DNA of 64,000 nt from Rhizobium sp. WYCCWR10014 (GTDB lineage Bacteria > Pseudomonadota > Alphaproteobacteria > Rhizobiales > Rhizobiaceae): positions 124,001 to 188,000 of the forward strand of contig NZ_LXFU01000024.1 in assembly GCF_001657485.1 (NCBI RefSeq), in the 5' to 3' direction. The notes beneath the pieces were generated by a model. It saw only the letters and a program-made list of their open reading frames with translations. It was not told the DNA's origin and searched no databases. How positions within the stretch are numbered: position 1 is the first letter of the stretch; each line of letters starts with the position of its first letter. Shown piece after piece: positions 16,454 to 24,492 of the stretch. Made by a program: the position numbers and the translations under genes.

Positions 16454-17401
16454 TCATGGTCCGTCGCGGACTGCCGCGAGGTAACGAGACATCGTCGAAG
16501 ACCGAAGCCGGATCTGCTCGATCGCCTGTTGCGGCGTCACGGCCAGGAAACCGACATGGTCGCGTGGGCGGAGCTGGACGAAGGCGTCCAGATCCGAATC
16601 CACCACCGTTGCGATCTTCGGGTACCCTCCGGTCGTCTGGTGGTCGGCCAGCAGAATGGTGGGAACACCGTCTCCTGCGACCTGCACCGAGCCGCGCACG
16701 ATCGCTTCCGACGGCATGTCCAGCGCAACGCTTGGCGCAAGCGACGGACCTTGGAGGCGTACTCCCATGCGGTCATAGGCGTCGCTCAGGCGGAAGGGTG
16801 ATGAAAGGAAATTCGACAAGGTTTCTTTCGAGAAGAAGCGATCCTGCGGACCGACCACCACACGCAGCTCGGATCGCGGTCTTGCGATGACCGGACATGT
16901 GATCGGACCATTTCGATCATCCCGCACGTCCGGATCGGCGACAGTGACCGTCTGTCCGGCTGCAAGGCGCCCGCCGCCGAGGCCGGAGAGACTGTGCGTC
17001 GACATGCTGCCCAGCCAGGTCTTCGCCTCGATATGACCGGCGAAGGCCAGATACGTCCAGCTTCCCCAGTGTCCCGGGCGGATCGCCAGCCGCTCCCCGG
17101 CCCTCAACGTGGCGACCATCCATGCGCCGCGCTTGTTGCCGGCATGTTCTACGATGAAGCCTCCTCCCGCGACGGCAAACGTAACGTCCCCCGACACGCA
17201 GTCGAGAACCAGGCCGCCCATGGAGATTTCGATTGCCGGCTGACCGGCAGGATTGCCAATGGCGGCGTTGGCGGCTGCAAACGAGGTCCTGTCCATCGGA
17301 CCGGAGGCCGGAACGCCATACCGCATCAATCCGTGACGTCCTGCGTCCTGGACCGCGACGTGAGGACCCGCGAAGTTGATTGAAAGGACGGCTTGGCTCA
17401 T
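16454..17401 (-). CDS. pxpC: 5-oxoprolinase subunit C (biotin-dependent carboxyltransferase family)
   Basis: 315 residues. The start overlaps the pxpB stop in an ATGA, and the next motif LSINFAGPHVAVQDAGRHG-LMRYGVPASGPMDRTSF is the strongly conserved N-terminus of the PxpC/KipA family. Further family marks are AIEISMGGLVLDC and ILLADHQTTGGYPKIATV near residue 275. PxpABC hydrolyses 5-oxoproline to glutamate at the expense of ATP; PxpB and PxpC form the part that phosphorylates the substrate. The order pxpA, mini gene, pxpB, pxpC with overlaps indicates one operon. Confidence 0.92.
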   Translation of the reverse strand: MSQAVLSINFAGPHVAVQDAGRHGLMRYGVPASGPMDRTSFAAANAAIGNPAGQPAIEISMGGLVLDCVSGDVTFAVAGGGFIVEHAGNKRGAWMVATLRAGERLAIRPGHWGSWTYLAFAGHIEAKTWLGSMSTHSLSGLGGGRLAAGQTVTVADPDVRDDRNGPITCPVIARPRSELRVVVGPQDRFFSKETLSNFLSSPFRLSDAYDRMGVRLQGPSLAPSVALDMPSEAIVRGSVQVAGDGVPTILLADHQTTGGYPKIATVVDSDLDAFVQLRPRDHVGFLAVTPQQAIEQIRLRSSTMSRYLAAVRDGP

Positions 17402-18105
17402 GCGAGGCGCCTCGCGTCGAATTCGGCCCTCGATATGCGGCGGAAACGCACCGCGTCGCCGACGTCGAAAAGGAACGGACGGTCGTTGGAAGCGGCGTCG
17501 AGGATCTTCGTCGGCGAGCGGCCGATGATCCACCAGCCAGTCGGCATGGTGAGCGTGCTCACCAGGCACTGAGGACCGGCGATCAGCACGCTTCCGGCGG
17601 CGATGCCGCGAATAGGCGCCGGCTTCCTCGGCTGCTGAATGGCTTTGGGTACGCCTGCAAGATAAGCGTATCCTGGAGCAAAGCCGTACATGAAGACGCT
17701 GTAGTCGCCGGAGAGATGGGCGGATATAACGTCCTCCGGCGACAATCCGCTTGCCTCGGCGACGGCGGCAAGATCGGGCGCAAGATCAGGATCGTAGCAG
17801 ACTTCGACTTCGCGCATCGCTCCAATCGTCTCTGGAACCTCAGCCGCCAGACGTTCAGCAATGGCCGCCTCCGCCGTGCGATGATCGGCCATGAGCGGAT
17901 CGAAGCATACGAGAATGCTGGCATAGGCCGGAATGGCTTCGACGAATCCTTGAAAGGGCGCCGCCTTCAAGGCTGCATCCAGCTTGACGACCTGATCGTG
18001 GATCCGTTTATCGATGGTCGTGCCGAATTCGACGAGCACCGCGTGCCCGCCCACCGGGCGGTAGTTCGGAACGCTGCCGGACGATGCGGACGGGTCCTGT
18101 GACAA
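17398..18105 (-). CDS. pxpB: 5-oxoprolinase subunit B (KipI family)
   Basis: 235 residues. GGHAVLVEFGTTID at the start, the central SGDYSVFMYGFAPGYAYLAG, and GSVLIAGPQCLVSTLTMPTGW-type motifs (the last in a cyclophilin-like domain) are typical of PxpB/KipI. It pairs with PxpC in ATP-dependent 5-oxoproline opening. The start appears to be TTG at 18105, located right behind the stop of the 36-codon gene, so translation is probably coupled. No better ATG lies nearby. Confidence 0.9.
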   Translation of the reverse strand: MSQDPSASSGSVPNYRPVGGHAVLVEFGTTIDKRIHDQVVKLDAALKAAPFQGFVEAIPAYASILVCFDPLMADHRTAEAAIAERLAAEVPETIGAMREVEVCYDPDLAPDLAAVAEASGLSPEDVISAHLSGDYSVFMYGFAPGYAYLAGVPKAIQQPRKPAPIRGIAAGSVLIAGPQCLVSTLTMPTGWWIIGRSPTKILDAASNDRPFLFDVGDAVRFRRISRAEFDARRLA

Positions 18106-18106
18106 A

Positions 18107-18217
18107 TCAGTCGGCGCCTTCGATCAGAATGAAATCCGCATCTGCGGCCCGCGCGCAGGCCCCATAGGCGTCCGGATCGGTGACGGTAACCTGGGCGATA
18201 AGGTAGCCTTTAGCCAT
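18107..18217 (-). CDS. Collapsed DUF1330-like mini protein
   Basis: 36 codons between pxpA and pxpB. Its ATG overlaps the pxpA stop (TGATG) and its TGA ends one base before the pxpB TTG. The first 20 residues (MAKGYLIAQVTVTDPDAYGA) match the N-terminus of DUF1330 proteins (about 95 residues). The last 13 (AADADFILIEGAD) match their C-terminal end, where ADLIIVEGYD-type sequence is usual. About 60 central residues are missing without loss of frame. It is either a decaying gene kept for translational coupling or a real micro-protein. The reading frame has good codon use. Confidence 0.6.
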   Translation of the reverse strand: MAKGYLIAQVTVTDPDAYGACARAADADFILIEGAD

Positions 18218-18996
18218 CACCTGTTTTCCTGCGTCGGCTGGAGGAATGGACCCACCTCGATGCCCGCCTTCTGCAATTCCCGGCGCACGTGGACGGCCAT
18301 GGCGAGCGCTCCCGGGCTGTCCCCGTGAACGCAGATCGAGTGCGCATCGAGAGGGATCGGAACGCCGTCGACCGTCGGCATGAGGCCGCTGGACAGGTAT
18401 CCGATCAATCTCGCTGCCGCCTCTGCGGGATCATCGATCATCGCTCCCGGCAAGTTGCGCGGAACGAGCCGACCCGTGGAGAGGTAGCCGCGGTCGGCAA
18501 AAATCTCGCTAAAGACGGTCATGCCGGCATCGCGGGCCGCATGCTCCAGCTCTGTCCCGGAGATCGCCAGTATGGCAAGCTCCGGCGAGACTGCTCGGGT
18601 TGCACGGATGATGGCGTCGGCGACCGGCCGTTCGTCGGCCGCCCAATTGGCGAGTGCGCCGTGCGGTTTGATGTAGCGGATGCGGGCGCCCGCCAGAGCC
18701 GCAGCTCCCATCAGCGCCCCTGTCTGCGTCGCGACAAGCTGCTCCACCTCCCGGATGCTCAAGGGGATCAGGCGTCGTCCGAAACCCTCGCGATCTGCAA
18801 AACCCGGATGGGCTCCGGCGACGACGCCCCGCTCGCTTGCGAGCGCCAGCGTCTCCACCATGGTCGCCGGATCTCCGGCATGGCCGCCACATGCGATGTT
18901 CGCACTGGTGACGACGTCAAGGATCGCCTTGTCGTCGCCCATGCGCCAAGGTCCAAACGCCTCCCCCAGATCAGAATTGAGATCGATTTTCGTCAT
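18217..18996 (-). CDS. pxpA: 5-oxoprolinase subunit A (LamB/YcsF family)
   Basis: 259 residues from the ATG at 18996; an upstream TTG at 19008 is less likely. The N-terminus KIDLNSDLGEAFGPW is the family signature, followed by SANIACGGHAGDP, GAHPGFADREGFGRR, RYIKPHGAL and ICVHGDSPGAL. This is the hydrolytic partner of the 5-oxoprolinase complex PxpABC. It opens the operon, and the genes that follow overlap or nearly touch, which suggests tight translational coupling. 5-Oxoproline arises from glutamine and glutathione breakdown, so the operon is a salvage and detoxification function. Confidence 0.93.
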   Translation of the reverse strand: MTKIDLNSDLGEAFGPWRMGDDKAILDVVTSANIACGGHAGDPATMVETLALASERGVVAGAHPGFADREGFGRRLIPLSIREVEQLVATQTGALMGAAALAGARIRYIKPHGALANWAADERPVADAIIRATRAVSPELAILAISGTELEHAARDAGMTVFSEIFADRGYLSTGRLVPRNLPGAMIDDPAEAAARLIGYLSSGLMPTVDGVPIPLDAHSICVHGDSPGALAMAVHVRRELQKAGIEVGPFLQPTQENR

Positions 18997-19004
18997 GATT
19001 TCCG

Positions 19005-19105
19005 TCAACCCTTCGCGCCGGTCTTGTCAGCTTCGTCGCATTCTGAAACGTCGAAGCCGAGGTGGAGCACACCTTCGCCGTACGCGTCAAGAAAACGACG
19101 CTGCT
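19005..19105 (-). pseudogene. C-terminal remnant of a VOC/glyoxalase-type gene
   Basis: Upstream of pxpA a minus-strand frame reads QQRRFLDAYGEGVLHLGFDV, followed by SECDEADKTGAKG and a stop. GEGVLHLGFDV resembles the second-half motif of glyoxalase/epimerase-type VOC proteins (GEGIHHLAFDV). No start or N-terminal half is present. Only about 33 codons survive, so the match rests on one motif. Confidence 0.4.
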
Positions 19106-19141
19106 GGCTGCGCGTGGCGAGCTTGTATGGCGGTGTTGGGG

Positions 19142-19227
19142 CCGCCTTTCGCGCTGGGCTTCGGTGGCAAGCTTACCATTCATCCGGCACAGATCGAACC
19201 CATCAAGCGTAGGTTCCTGCCATCCTT
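19142..19227 (+). pseudogene. Remnant of a CitE/HpcH-type aldolase-lyase gene
   Basis: A plus-strand frame reads ALGFGGKLTIHPAQIEPIKR and then FLPS. This matches the C-terminal GFxGKxCIHPxQV motif of HpcH/HpaI aldolase and citrate lyase beta-subunit proteins. Nothing recognisable of the enzyme precedes it, so it is a fragment about 28 codons long. Together with the neighbouring VOC fragment it marks a deletion or recombination scar. Confidence 0.5.
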
Positions 19228-19343
19228 AAATCGATTCCGATTTGAGGAATTATGCAGTAAGATCGGCGGCGAAATGGTCGGGCACGTCGTATTCTCTCAA
19301 GAGCCGGGATGACGTGATCGACCGGCAGCAGTGGGGATGTGGA

Positions 19344-19865
19344 ATGAACCTTGTCAACAGCATCGGAACGTCCGAATTTTCCGTTGCCGAAGAGCCTGGC
19401 ATTTTCACCTGGGATTTGGCGACCGACACGGTTTATGCGGATTCAGCGCTGGCAAAGCTCTTTGGGCTTGATCCGGAAGAGACCATCTCGGGGTTGCCGA
19501 TCATAAGATACCTCGACCGGATTCACCCGGACGACAAGCCGTCTGTCGCCAAGGCTATTTCAGAATCGGTGATCACAGGAGATCCGTATCGCCATGACTA
19601 TCGGGTGTTTGATCGAAGCGGGCAAATAGTAACCGTGGCCGCCTTCGGCCGGTGCTTCAAGAATGAAGCCGGAAACCCGTCGCAATATGCGGGCATCGTG
19701 TTCCCGACGAATGATCACGTCCAGCAGGACCAATTATCTGCCCACTGCAGTGAGGCACTGAAAATTGCGCGTTCATCCGGCCTGCAGGCGACGGCCGATG
19801 CGCTTGAAGCGATTCTCAGAGAGCTTGCCAAGCCGATGCCTTCGGACGCCGTGCAGGTCCATTGA
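19344..19865 (+). CDS. PAS-domain protein
   Basis: 173 residues. After a short N-terminus comes a PAS fold of the PAS_3 type (FTWDLATDTVYADSALAKLF, then YLDRIHPDDKPSVAKAI, YRHDYRVFDRSGQIVTVAAFG). A C-terminal helix of about 45 residues with no output domain follows. It is therefore a single sensor module, perhaps an adaptor for a histidine kinase or the stub of one. The ATG at 19344 has GGGGATGTGG upstream and fits the fold start. The ligand is not predictable. Confidence 0.8.
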   Translation: MNLVNSIGTSEFSVAEEPGIFTWDLATDTVYADSALAKLFGLDPEETISGLPIIRYLDRIHPDDKPSVAKAISESVITGDPYRHDYRVFDRSGQIVTVAAFGRCFKNEAGNPSQYAGIVFPTNDHVQQDQLSAHCSEALKIARSSGLQATADALEAILRELAKPMPSDAVQVH

Positions 19866-20011
19866 TTCCTTCCCAGTGTTAGTTGTCGCATCAGACCTTC
19901 GTGATGGCGATGGTTTGTGCGAGCCTTGGATACTTTGGCACCCTCACAGGACGCTCTTCTCCTGGACGTGACCGACGGTTGCGGTCATTAGCAACGCGCC
20001 GCGCACTGCAG

Positions 20012-20833
20012 TTAGTGGCAAAGGACAGTGGGCATTTCGAGGCGGGTCAACAGCGATCGTGTGACCCCTCCCAGGATGAATTCGCGCAGCCTCGAATGAC
20101 CGAACGCGCCGGCGACCAGCAAATCTGCCTTGCGTTCCAGGGCTGCAGCTTGAATGACGCTGGCTGGCGAGTCTCCCTTCGCTTGCACGGCTGTGACATC
20201 GACGGCAAGACCAGCCTTCCGAAGCGTAGCCGCAAGGTGATCTCGGCTGCGCTCGTCAATCTGCTTATCATCGGTGACGGAAATCAGGACGACACGCGAA
20301 ACCCGTTCCAGCAAGAACCTGGAACCTGCCAGTGTCCGCGCGACGGTGGCTCCTCCATCCCAGGCGACGGCAACAGCATCGATCCGGCCACTGAAATTAT
20401 CGGGGGGAAAAAGCAGGAGCGGTCGACCGCTTCCAAACAGCACGCTCTCAATCAGCGGCCTCATCAGTTCAGATGCTTCCAAGATGGAAAGATCATATGC
20501 GCGCGACAGCTCGGCAAGCGTTTGTGCGACAAACGGCTGCCTCACATCGAACGGCTGGATCTCGACCTCGACCTCCGCTTTTTTCGCATAATCACGGAGC
20601 GTCTGCCCGAGAACGGTTCCATTGTCCTTACTCAAGCGCTCCGCCTCCGCACTCATGTTGGCGACGTCAAGGAGTGTGGGAAATCGCGGCTGAACGGGTT
20701 CGATCCTGACCAGCGGTATACTTGCCGTCAAACCGGCCTTTTGGTGAAGGGAAACATAGACGGCATTCTGAAGGAGTGAGAAGGAACTTGCGTCTGGATA
20801 GGTGGCCAGCGGTAAATGGAATTGCGCTTTCAT
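20012..20833 (-). CDS. Universal stress protein (UspA family)
   Basis: 273 residues. The C-terminal UspA domain (from about residue 150: VAVAWDGGATVARTLAGS) ends in the ATP-binding pattern GAFGHSRLREFILGGVTRSLL (G-2x-G-9x-G). The N-terminal half is a degenerate second domain, so this is a tandem USP. The ATG at 20833 starts the conserved region. A TTGAC-N4-ATCAA box 58 bases upstream resembles an Fnr/FixK anaerobox, and many rhizobial USPs are induced under low oxygen. It is divergent from a MgtC-like gene. Confidence 0.87.
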   Translation of the reverse strand: MKAQFHLPLATYPDASSFSLLQNAVYVSLHQKAGLTASIPLVRIEPVQPRFPTLLDVANMSAEAERLSKDNGTVLGQTLRDYAKKAEVEVEIQPFDVRQPFVAQTLAELSRAYDLSILEASELMRPLIESVLFGSGRPLLLFPPDNFSGRIDAVAVAWDGGATVARTLAGSRFLLERVSRVVLISVTDDKQIDERSRDHLAATLRKAGLAVDVTAVQAKGDSPASVIQAAALERKADLLVAGAFGHSRLREFILGGVTRSLLTRLEMPTVLCH

Positions 20834-20890
20834 GGCTGAAGTCCTCCGAATGGTTGCAGGTATCATTGTATATGGGGGGTCTCCCGCGCT

Positions 20891-20904
20891 TTGACGAAGA
20901 TCAA
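20891..20904. promoter_or_regulatory. Fnr/FixK-type anaerobox
   Basis: TTGACGAAGATCAA differs at one position from the TTGAT-N4-ATCAA consensus of Fnr, FnrN and FixK. It lies 58 bp upstream of the universal stress protein start and 245 bp upstream of the divergent MgtC-like gene. Confidence 0.6.
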
Positions 20905-21148
20905 GGTCGTTCCACCGCAAAAGCACGAGCGTGATAGTGACCGTCGTCATCAGGAAGGAAGCGGAATTCGTTGGGCGAATTGGCAAAGATCTATGCTAAG
21001 CGATGAAATACGAAGCGCGATTGAATATCAGCACTCCGCAGACAAAACCCGTCGTATGCCGCCGAGCAGCAGCCTGCGGATGAACAGCAATGGCAAATAC
21101 GGCGCACTTGCCTTCGATGAAATCGGCCGGCGCGCATGGACCCATCGG

Positions 21149-22411
21149 ATGATGACATCATTGGTGACGACAGAAGCATTCCAGCGCCTCAGTCTGGCGC
21201 TTGCAATCGGCATTCTTGTCGGCATTGAGCGCGGCTGGCAGGATCGTGAGGCTGCGCCAGGCAAAAGAGTAGCTGGTATCCGCACCTATGGCCTGTCAAG
21301 TTTCCTCGGCGGCTTCTGCGGTTTCCTGCAGCCTGTGACAGGGCCGATTCTGCCGACAGCGATCTTTATATTCTTTTGCATCACGGTTCTCCTCTTCAGC
21401 CGCATGCAGGCGGCACAAGAAGAGGATTACAGCGCTACCGGCACCATCGCCGCCCTGGCGGTCTTTGCGCTGGGCTTTGGCGCGGTCGTGGCGGATATGA
21501 CGGTAACGGCCGCAAGCGCTGTGGCAATAACGGCCCTTCTTGCAGCGCGGGAGCCGTTGCACGGATTTCTTCGCCGATTGACCTGGCTTGAACTCAGGGC
21601 CGCTCTGATCCTGCTGACGATGACCATCGTCATCCTCCCTATCCTTCCCAACGAACCGATTGATCCTTGGCAGACAATCAATCCTTTCGAGCTTTGGATG
21701 ATGACAATCCTGGTGGGAGCCGTTTCCTTTGCCGGTTATATCCTCATCAAGTTGAGCGGCGCCCGCGCCGGAATACTGCTGACCGGGGCCAGCGGTGGCA
21801 TCGTTTCCTCGACGGCTTTGACGCTCTCTTTCGCCCGTCAGTCGAAAGAGATGCCTGCCCTCTCGCCACTCCTCTCTGCGGGAGCAATGCTGGCGGGAGC
21901 TGTTTCTCTGGCCCGCGTGCTTTTGATTTGCGGCGTCATTGCACCAGCAGTATTCAGTGAGCTTGCGCCATCACTCGCTCCGGCTGCTGCCACCCTCGCC
22001 ATAGCAGGCGGCTTCGCCGCATTTCTGCAACGTCCGGATGAAAGCACCGATTTTTCACCCCGAAACCCGCTCGAGGTGATGGTCGTGCTGCGCTTCGCAC
22101 TCGTTCTCGCCGTCGTGACAGTCCTGACGCGAATGACCTTGATCGTCTTTGGAACTCAGTCGCTGATCGCCCTTTCATTCATCACAGGACTGGGCGATCT
22201 CGATGCGATAACGCTTGCCGTTGCGAAACTGTCATCCATCCAGGTGCCTGCAGATGCGGCCGCTCGAGCCATCGCGGTCGCCGCTTTCGCCAATCTTCTT
22301 GCGAAAGCCGTTCTTGCAGCAAGTATGGGGAGCATTTGCTATGCGGTTCGTTTTGCGATCGCAGGCGGTGTCGCGACCTTGGCCGGAATTGCCGGCTTGG
22401 TTTTGGCATAA
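21149..22411 (+). CDS. MgtC/DUF4010 family membrane protein
   Basis: About 420 residues, with roughly twelve hydrophobic segments. The N-terminal part is MgtC-like (LALAIGILVGIERGWQDRE, then AGIRTYGLSSFLGG, where the Arg and Thr-Tyr positions are conserved). The remainder is the DUF4010 domain (LTGASGGIVSSTALTLSFAR, SFITGLGDLDAITL). Proteins of this build are thought to be inner-membrane transporters or Mg-related factors; function is not proven. The start is uncertain: ATG at 21149 or 21152 gives the first helix, while an upstream open frame back to 20891 is not family-like. Confidence 0.82.
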   Translation: MMTSLVTTEAFQRLSLALAIGILVGIERGWQDREAAPGKRVAGIRTYGLSSFLGGFCGFLQPVTGPILPTAIFIFFCITVLLFSRMQAAQEEDYSATGTIAALAVFALGFGAVVADMTVTAASAVAITALLAAREPLHGFLRRLTWLELRAALILLTMTIVILPILPNEPIDPWQTINPFELWMMTILVGAVSFAGYILIKLSGARAGILLTGASGGIVSSTALTLSFARQSKEMPALSPLLSAGAMLAGAVSLARVLLICGVIAPAVFSELAPSLAPAAATLAIAGGFAAFLQRPDESTDFSPRNPLEVMVVLRFALVLAVVTVLTRMTLIVFGTQSLIALSFITGLGDLDAITLAVAKLSSIQVPADAAARAIAVAAFANLLAKAVLAASMGSICYAVRFAIAGGVATLAGIAGLVLA

Positions 22412-22490
22412 GCGCTTGTTCGCATATCGATCACTGGCTCCAATGGCGTTGGTCCACTCAATCGATGCCCAGGGCCATCATCAACGATCA

Positions 22491-22874
22491 TCACTGCCGT
22501 CTCACCTCCTGGATATGACCGGCAAACCCCGCAAGCAGCACGCCGAGCGGAAGGCGCCGAACCAGTCTGGCTGCAATAAAGGTTGCGCCGATTGCCGCGG
22601 CAAGTTTCAGCCAGGGATAGTCGCCAAGCTGCACATGGGCGCCTGCATCGACCGATACCGCCTTGGCTTTCAGCGCCGCTTCGGCGTCCTCGCGCAGCAC
22701 GCCTATGCGGGCATTCAGCAGCCTGACCTCGTGCTGCAGGGCGTTCAGGCTCTCGTCGGCCTTTTCACGCGCCGTCTGCTCCGCGGCATCGGCAAAAGGC
22801 GGTTCACCTTCCGCAATCAGTTCGTCGGGATCTGGCGGAAGGCCGTGGCGGTTGATGGATGATTGCATCGACAT
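22491..22874 (-). CDS. Small protein with one C-terminal membrane segment
   Basis: 127 residues. Residues 1-35 are polar and Pro-rich, 36-75 form a probable coiled coil (SLNALQHEVRLLNARIGVLR), and a hydrophobic segment with flanking Arg (LAAAIGATFIAARLVRRLPLG) lies near the C-terminus. The layout resembles DUF883/DUF3618-type ribosome- or membrane-associated stress proteins, but I do not recognise the family. The next ATG two codons on (22868) has a better spaced GAGGAC. It follows the stress-protein gene on the same strand, with a hairpin between. Confidence 0.65.
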   Translation of the reverse strand: MSMQSSINRHGLPPDPDELIAEGEPPFADAAEQTAREKADESLNALQHEVRLLNARIGVLREDAEAALKAKAVSVDAGAHVQLGDYPWLKLAAAIGATFIAARLVRRLPLGVLLAGFAGHIQEVRRQ

Positions 22875-22905
22875 GTCCTCGAATAGGTGAGCGAGAGGAA
22901 ATGAG

Positions 22906-22925
22906 GCCCGGCATTGCGGCCGGGC
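22906..22925. terminator. GC-rich hairpin between two stress-type genes
   Basis: GCCCGG and CCGGGC enclose an 8-base loop just behind the stop of the gene ending at 22935. There is no T-run on the minus strand, so it may be a weak terminator or an mRNA stabilising structure. Confidence 0.35.
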
Positions 22926-22934
22926 TTCATAATA

Positions 22935-23609
22935 TTAGTGGTCGCGCCGGAAACCCTGGCTCGGGTGAGATCCACCCTGAGATTGGGTTTGGGACTGGCC
23001 TTGGGATTGGCGATTGGCTTCGTCCGATGACGTGCCAGGCTCGGGGAAGGTATAGGCTCGCACCTTGGCGCTCCCATGCGCGGTGTCCCGCATTGCCACC
23101 GGGCGCGCATCGTCGAATGCGCTCTCGGACAAGGCGAGATCTTCCGACGATTTGCCTCCAGAGGGTTGGCCGGCAAAACCGGTATTGGACGCGCCTTGCT
23201 GTCTGTCTTCCAACGACCAGAGATCCGCGCGCTCATCCATGTCGATGCTGCCCTCATCGTCCAAAATGTCGTGGACGGTCTCGTAGAGCGCGTCATCGAT
23301 ATCATTGACCTGAACGAGGAAGCCGCCTCGCCGCAACCCTTCTGCATAGACCGCACGATCCTCGTCGGGAAAGAAGAAGTCGGCCAGAGCGTCGAAGAAG
23401 CCGCTGCGGTCTTCGCTCATTGTGCCGGCATTTTTTGCGTCCGCCTCATATCCGGGCATCAGCCTTATTCTCGCAACCGGCACGCCCGCGTCTTCAAGAC
23501 GTGAAACGGCGGATTCGGCGTCCGATCGGCTGTCGAAGAATGCAGCGAGGCTGCTGCCGCCTGTCGGGCCTGAAAAGGTCGGGTTGGTATCGTTGTAAAT
23601 GCTGCCCAT
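22935..23609 (-). CDS. General-stress-type protein (YflT-like N-terminal domain)
   Basis: 224 residues. Residues 20-110 (SLAAFFDSRSDAESAVSRLEDAGVP, then a FFDALADFFFPDEDRAVYAEGLRRGGFLV stretch) match the alpha-beta domain found at the start of YflT/17M-type heat- and stress-induced proteins. The C-terminal 80 residues are a polar tail rich in Ser, Gly and Gln that ends in QSQ repeats. Start ATG at 23609 has GAGAGGAGAG upstream. A GGAAC-N16-GGTT promoter of the EcfG type lies 72 bases upstream of the start codon, which supports a role in the general stress response. Confidence 0.75.
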   Translation of the reverse strand: MGSIYNDTNPTFSGPTGGSSLAAFFDSRSDAESAVSRLEDAGVPVARIRLMPGYEADAKNAGTMSEDRSGFFDALADFFFPDEDRAVYAEGLRRGGFLVQVNDIDDALYETVHDILDDEGSIDMDERADLWSLEDRQQGASNTGFAGQPSGGKSSEDLALSESAFDDARPVAMRDTAHGSAKVRAYTFPEPGTSSDEANRQSQGQSQTQSQGGSHPSQGFRRDH

Positions 23610-23680
23610 GGGACTCTCCTCTCGATGTGCAGATCCAGCCGCCAATGCGAAGTTTGGTCGTCTGGTTTCCTGACTTGAAG

Positions 23681-23705
23681 AACCGTCGGCTGAGTTGAAT
23701 GTTCC
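23681..23705 (-). promoter_or_regulatory. EcfG (RpoE2)-type promoter of the stress-protein gene
   Basis: On the minus strand GGAAC (23705-23701), a 16-base spacer and GGTT (23684-23681) match the alphaproteobacterial general stress consensus GGAAC-N16/17-CGTT with one mismatch. Confidence 0.6.
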
Positions 23706-23865
23706 AGGGTGGCGATGGGATTAGCGACAGCCAGGCTGACTCCGGCGCGTCGCCTGCCATTCCGGCGCGCAGACTCGCAAATTACGCCGCTTGCGAAATC
23801 TCTCAGCGGTTGACGTAAAACCTTCGAGACGCTAGCACGGCTTTGACGCATTGGGGATAATTCAT

Positions 23866-24492
23866 ATGGACATGTTTACGGCAGCCGGTATGACGGCTTT
23901 GCTGCAGGTCATAGCTATCGACCTCGTTCTCGCCGGCGACAACGCCGTGGTTATCGGTCTTGCTGCTGCCGGCCTCGAGGCGACACAGCGCCGCAAGGCG
24001 ATCATCGTCGGCATTGTTGCGGCGACCGTTTTGCGTATTCTCTTTGCCAGCGTTGCAGTCTACCTGCTTGCGATCGTCGGCCTGTTGCTGGCCGGCGGCC
24101 TGCTGCTGCTCTGGGTCTGCTGGAAGATGTGGCGCGAGCTTCGCGCCGGCCATGGTGAGAACCACGAGGCGGTGGGTGCCGAAGGCGCGCCGAAAAAGAC
24201 CTTCTTCCAGGCAGCGACCCAGATCGTCATCGCCGACGTCTCGATGTCGCTCGACAACGTGCTCGCCGTTGCCGGTGCCGCGCGCGAACATCCGAGCGTG
24301 CTGGTCATCGGTCTTGCCCTGTCGATCGCGCTGATGGGCATCGCCGCCAATTTGATCGCCCGGTTGCTCAGCAACCATCGCTGGATCGCCTATGTCGGCC
24401 TGCTGATCATCCTCTACGTCTCGCTCGACATGATCCACCGCGGTGGCGTCGAAGTGTGGCCGTACGTGCAAGCGAGCGGGTTCAAGCTTTAG
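23866..24492 (+). CDS. TerC/YjbE family integral membrane protein
   Basis: 208 residues with about seven membrane helices. The two Asp-rich family motifs are present: IDLVLAGDNAVVIGLAAAG near residue 18 and ADVSMSLDNVLAVAG near residue 125. These acidic positions are thought to bind metal ions. TerC/YjbE-type proteins export Mn(II) or help tellurite resistance. ATG at 23866 was chosen over a TTG at 23851 because GGGGAT lies just upstream. The last four bases overlap the convergent MBL gene. I saw no yybP-ykoY riboswitch in front of it. Confidence 0.88.
   Translation: MDMFTAAGMTALLQVIAIDLVLAGDNAVVIGLAAAGLEATQRRKAIIVGIVAATVLRILFASVAVYLLAIVGLLLAGGLLLLWVCWKMWRELRAGHGENHEAVGAEGAPKKTFFQAATQIVIADVSMSLDNVLAVAGAAREHPSVLVIGLALSIALMGIAANLIARLLSNHRWIAYVGLLIILYVSLDMIHRGGVEVWPYVQASGFKL

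Noticed and set aside
23700..23865. A yybP-ykoY manganese riboswitch upstream of the TerC-like gene
   Set aside because: No match to the conserved core elements was seen, and the leader contains no matching stems.
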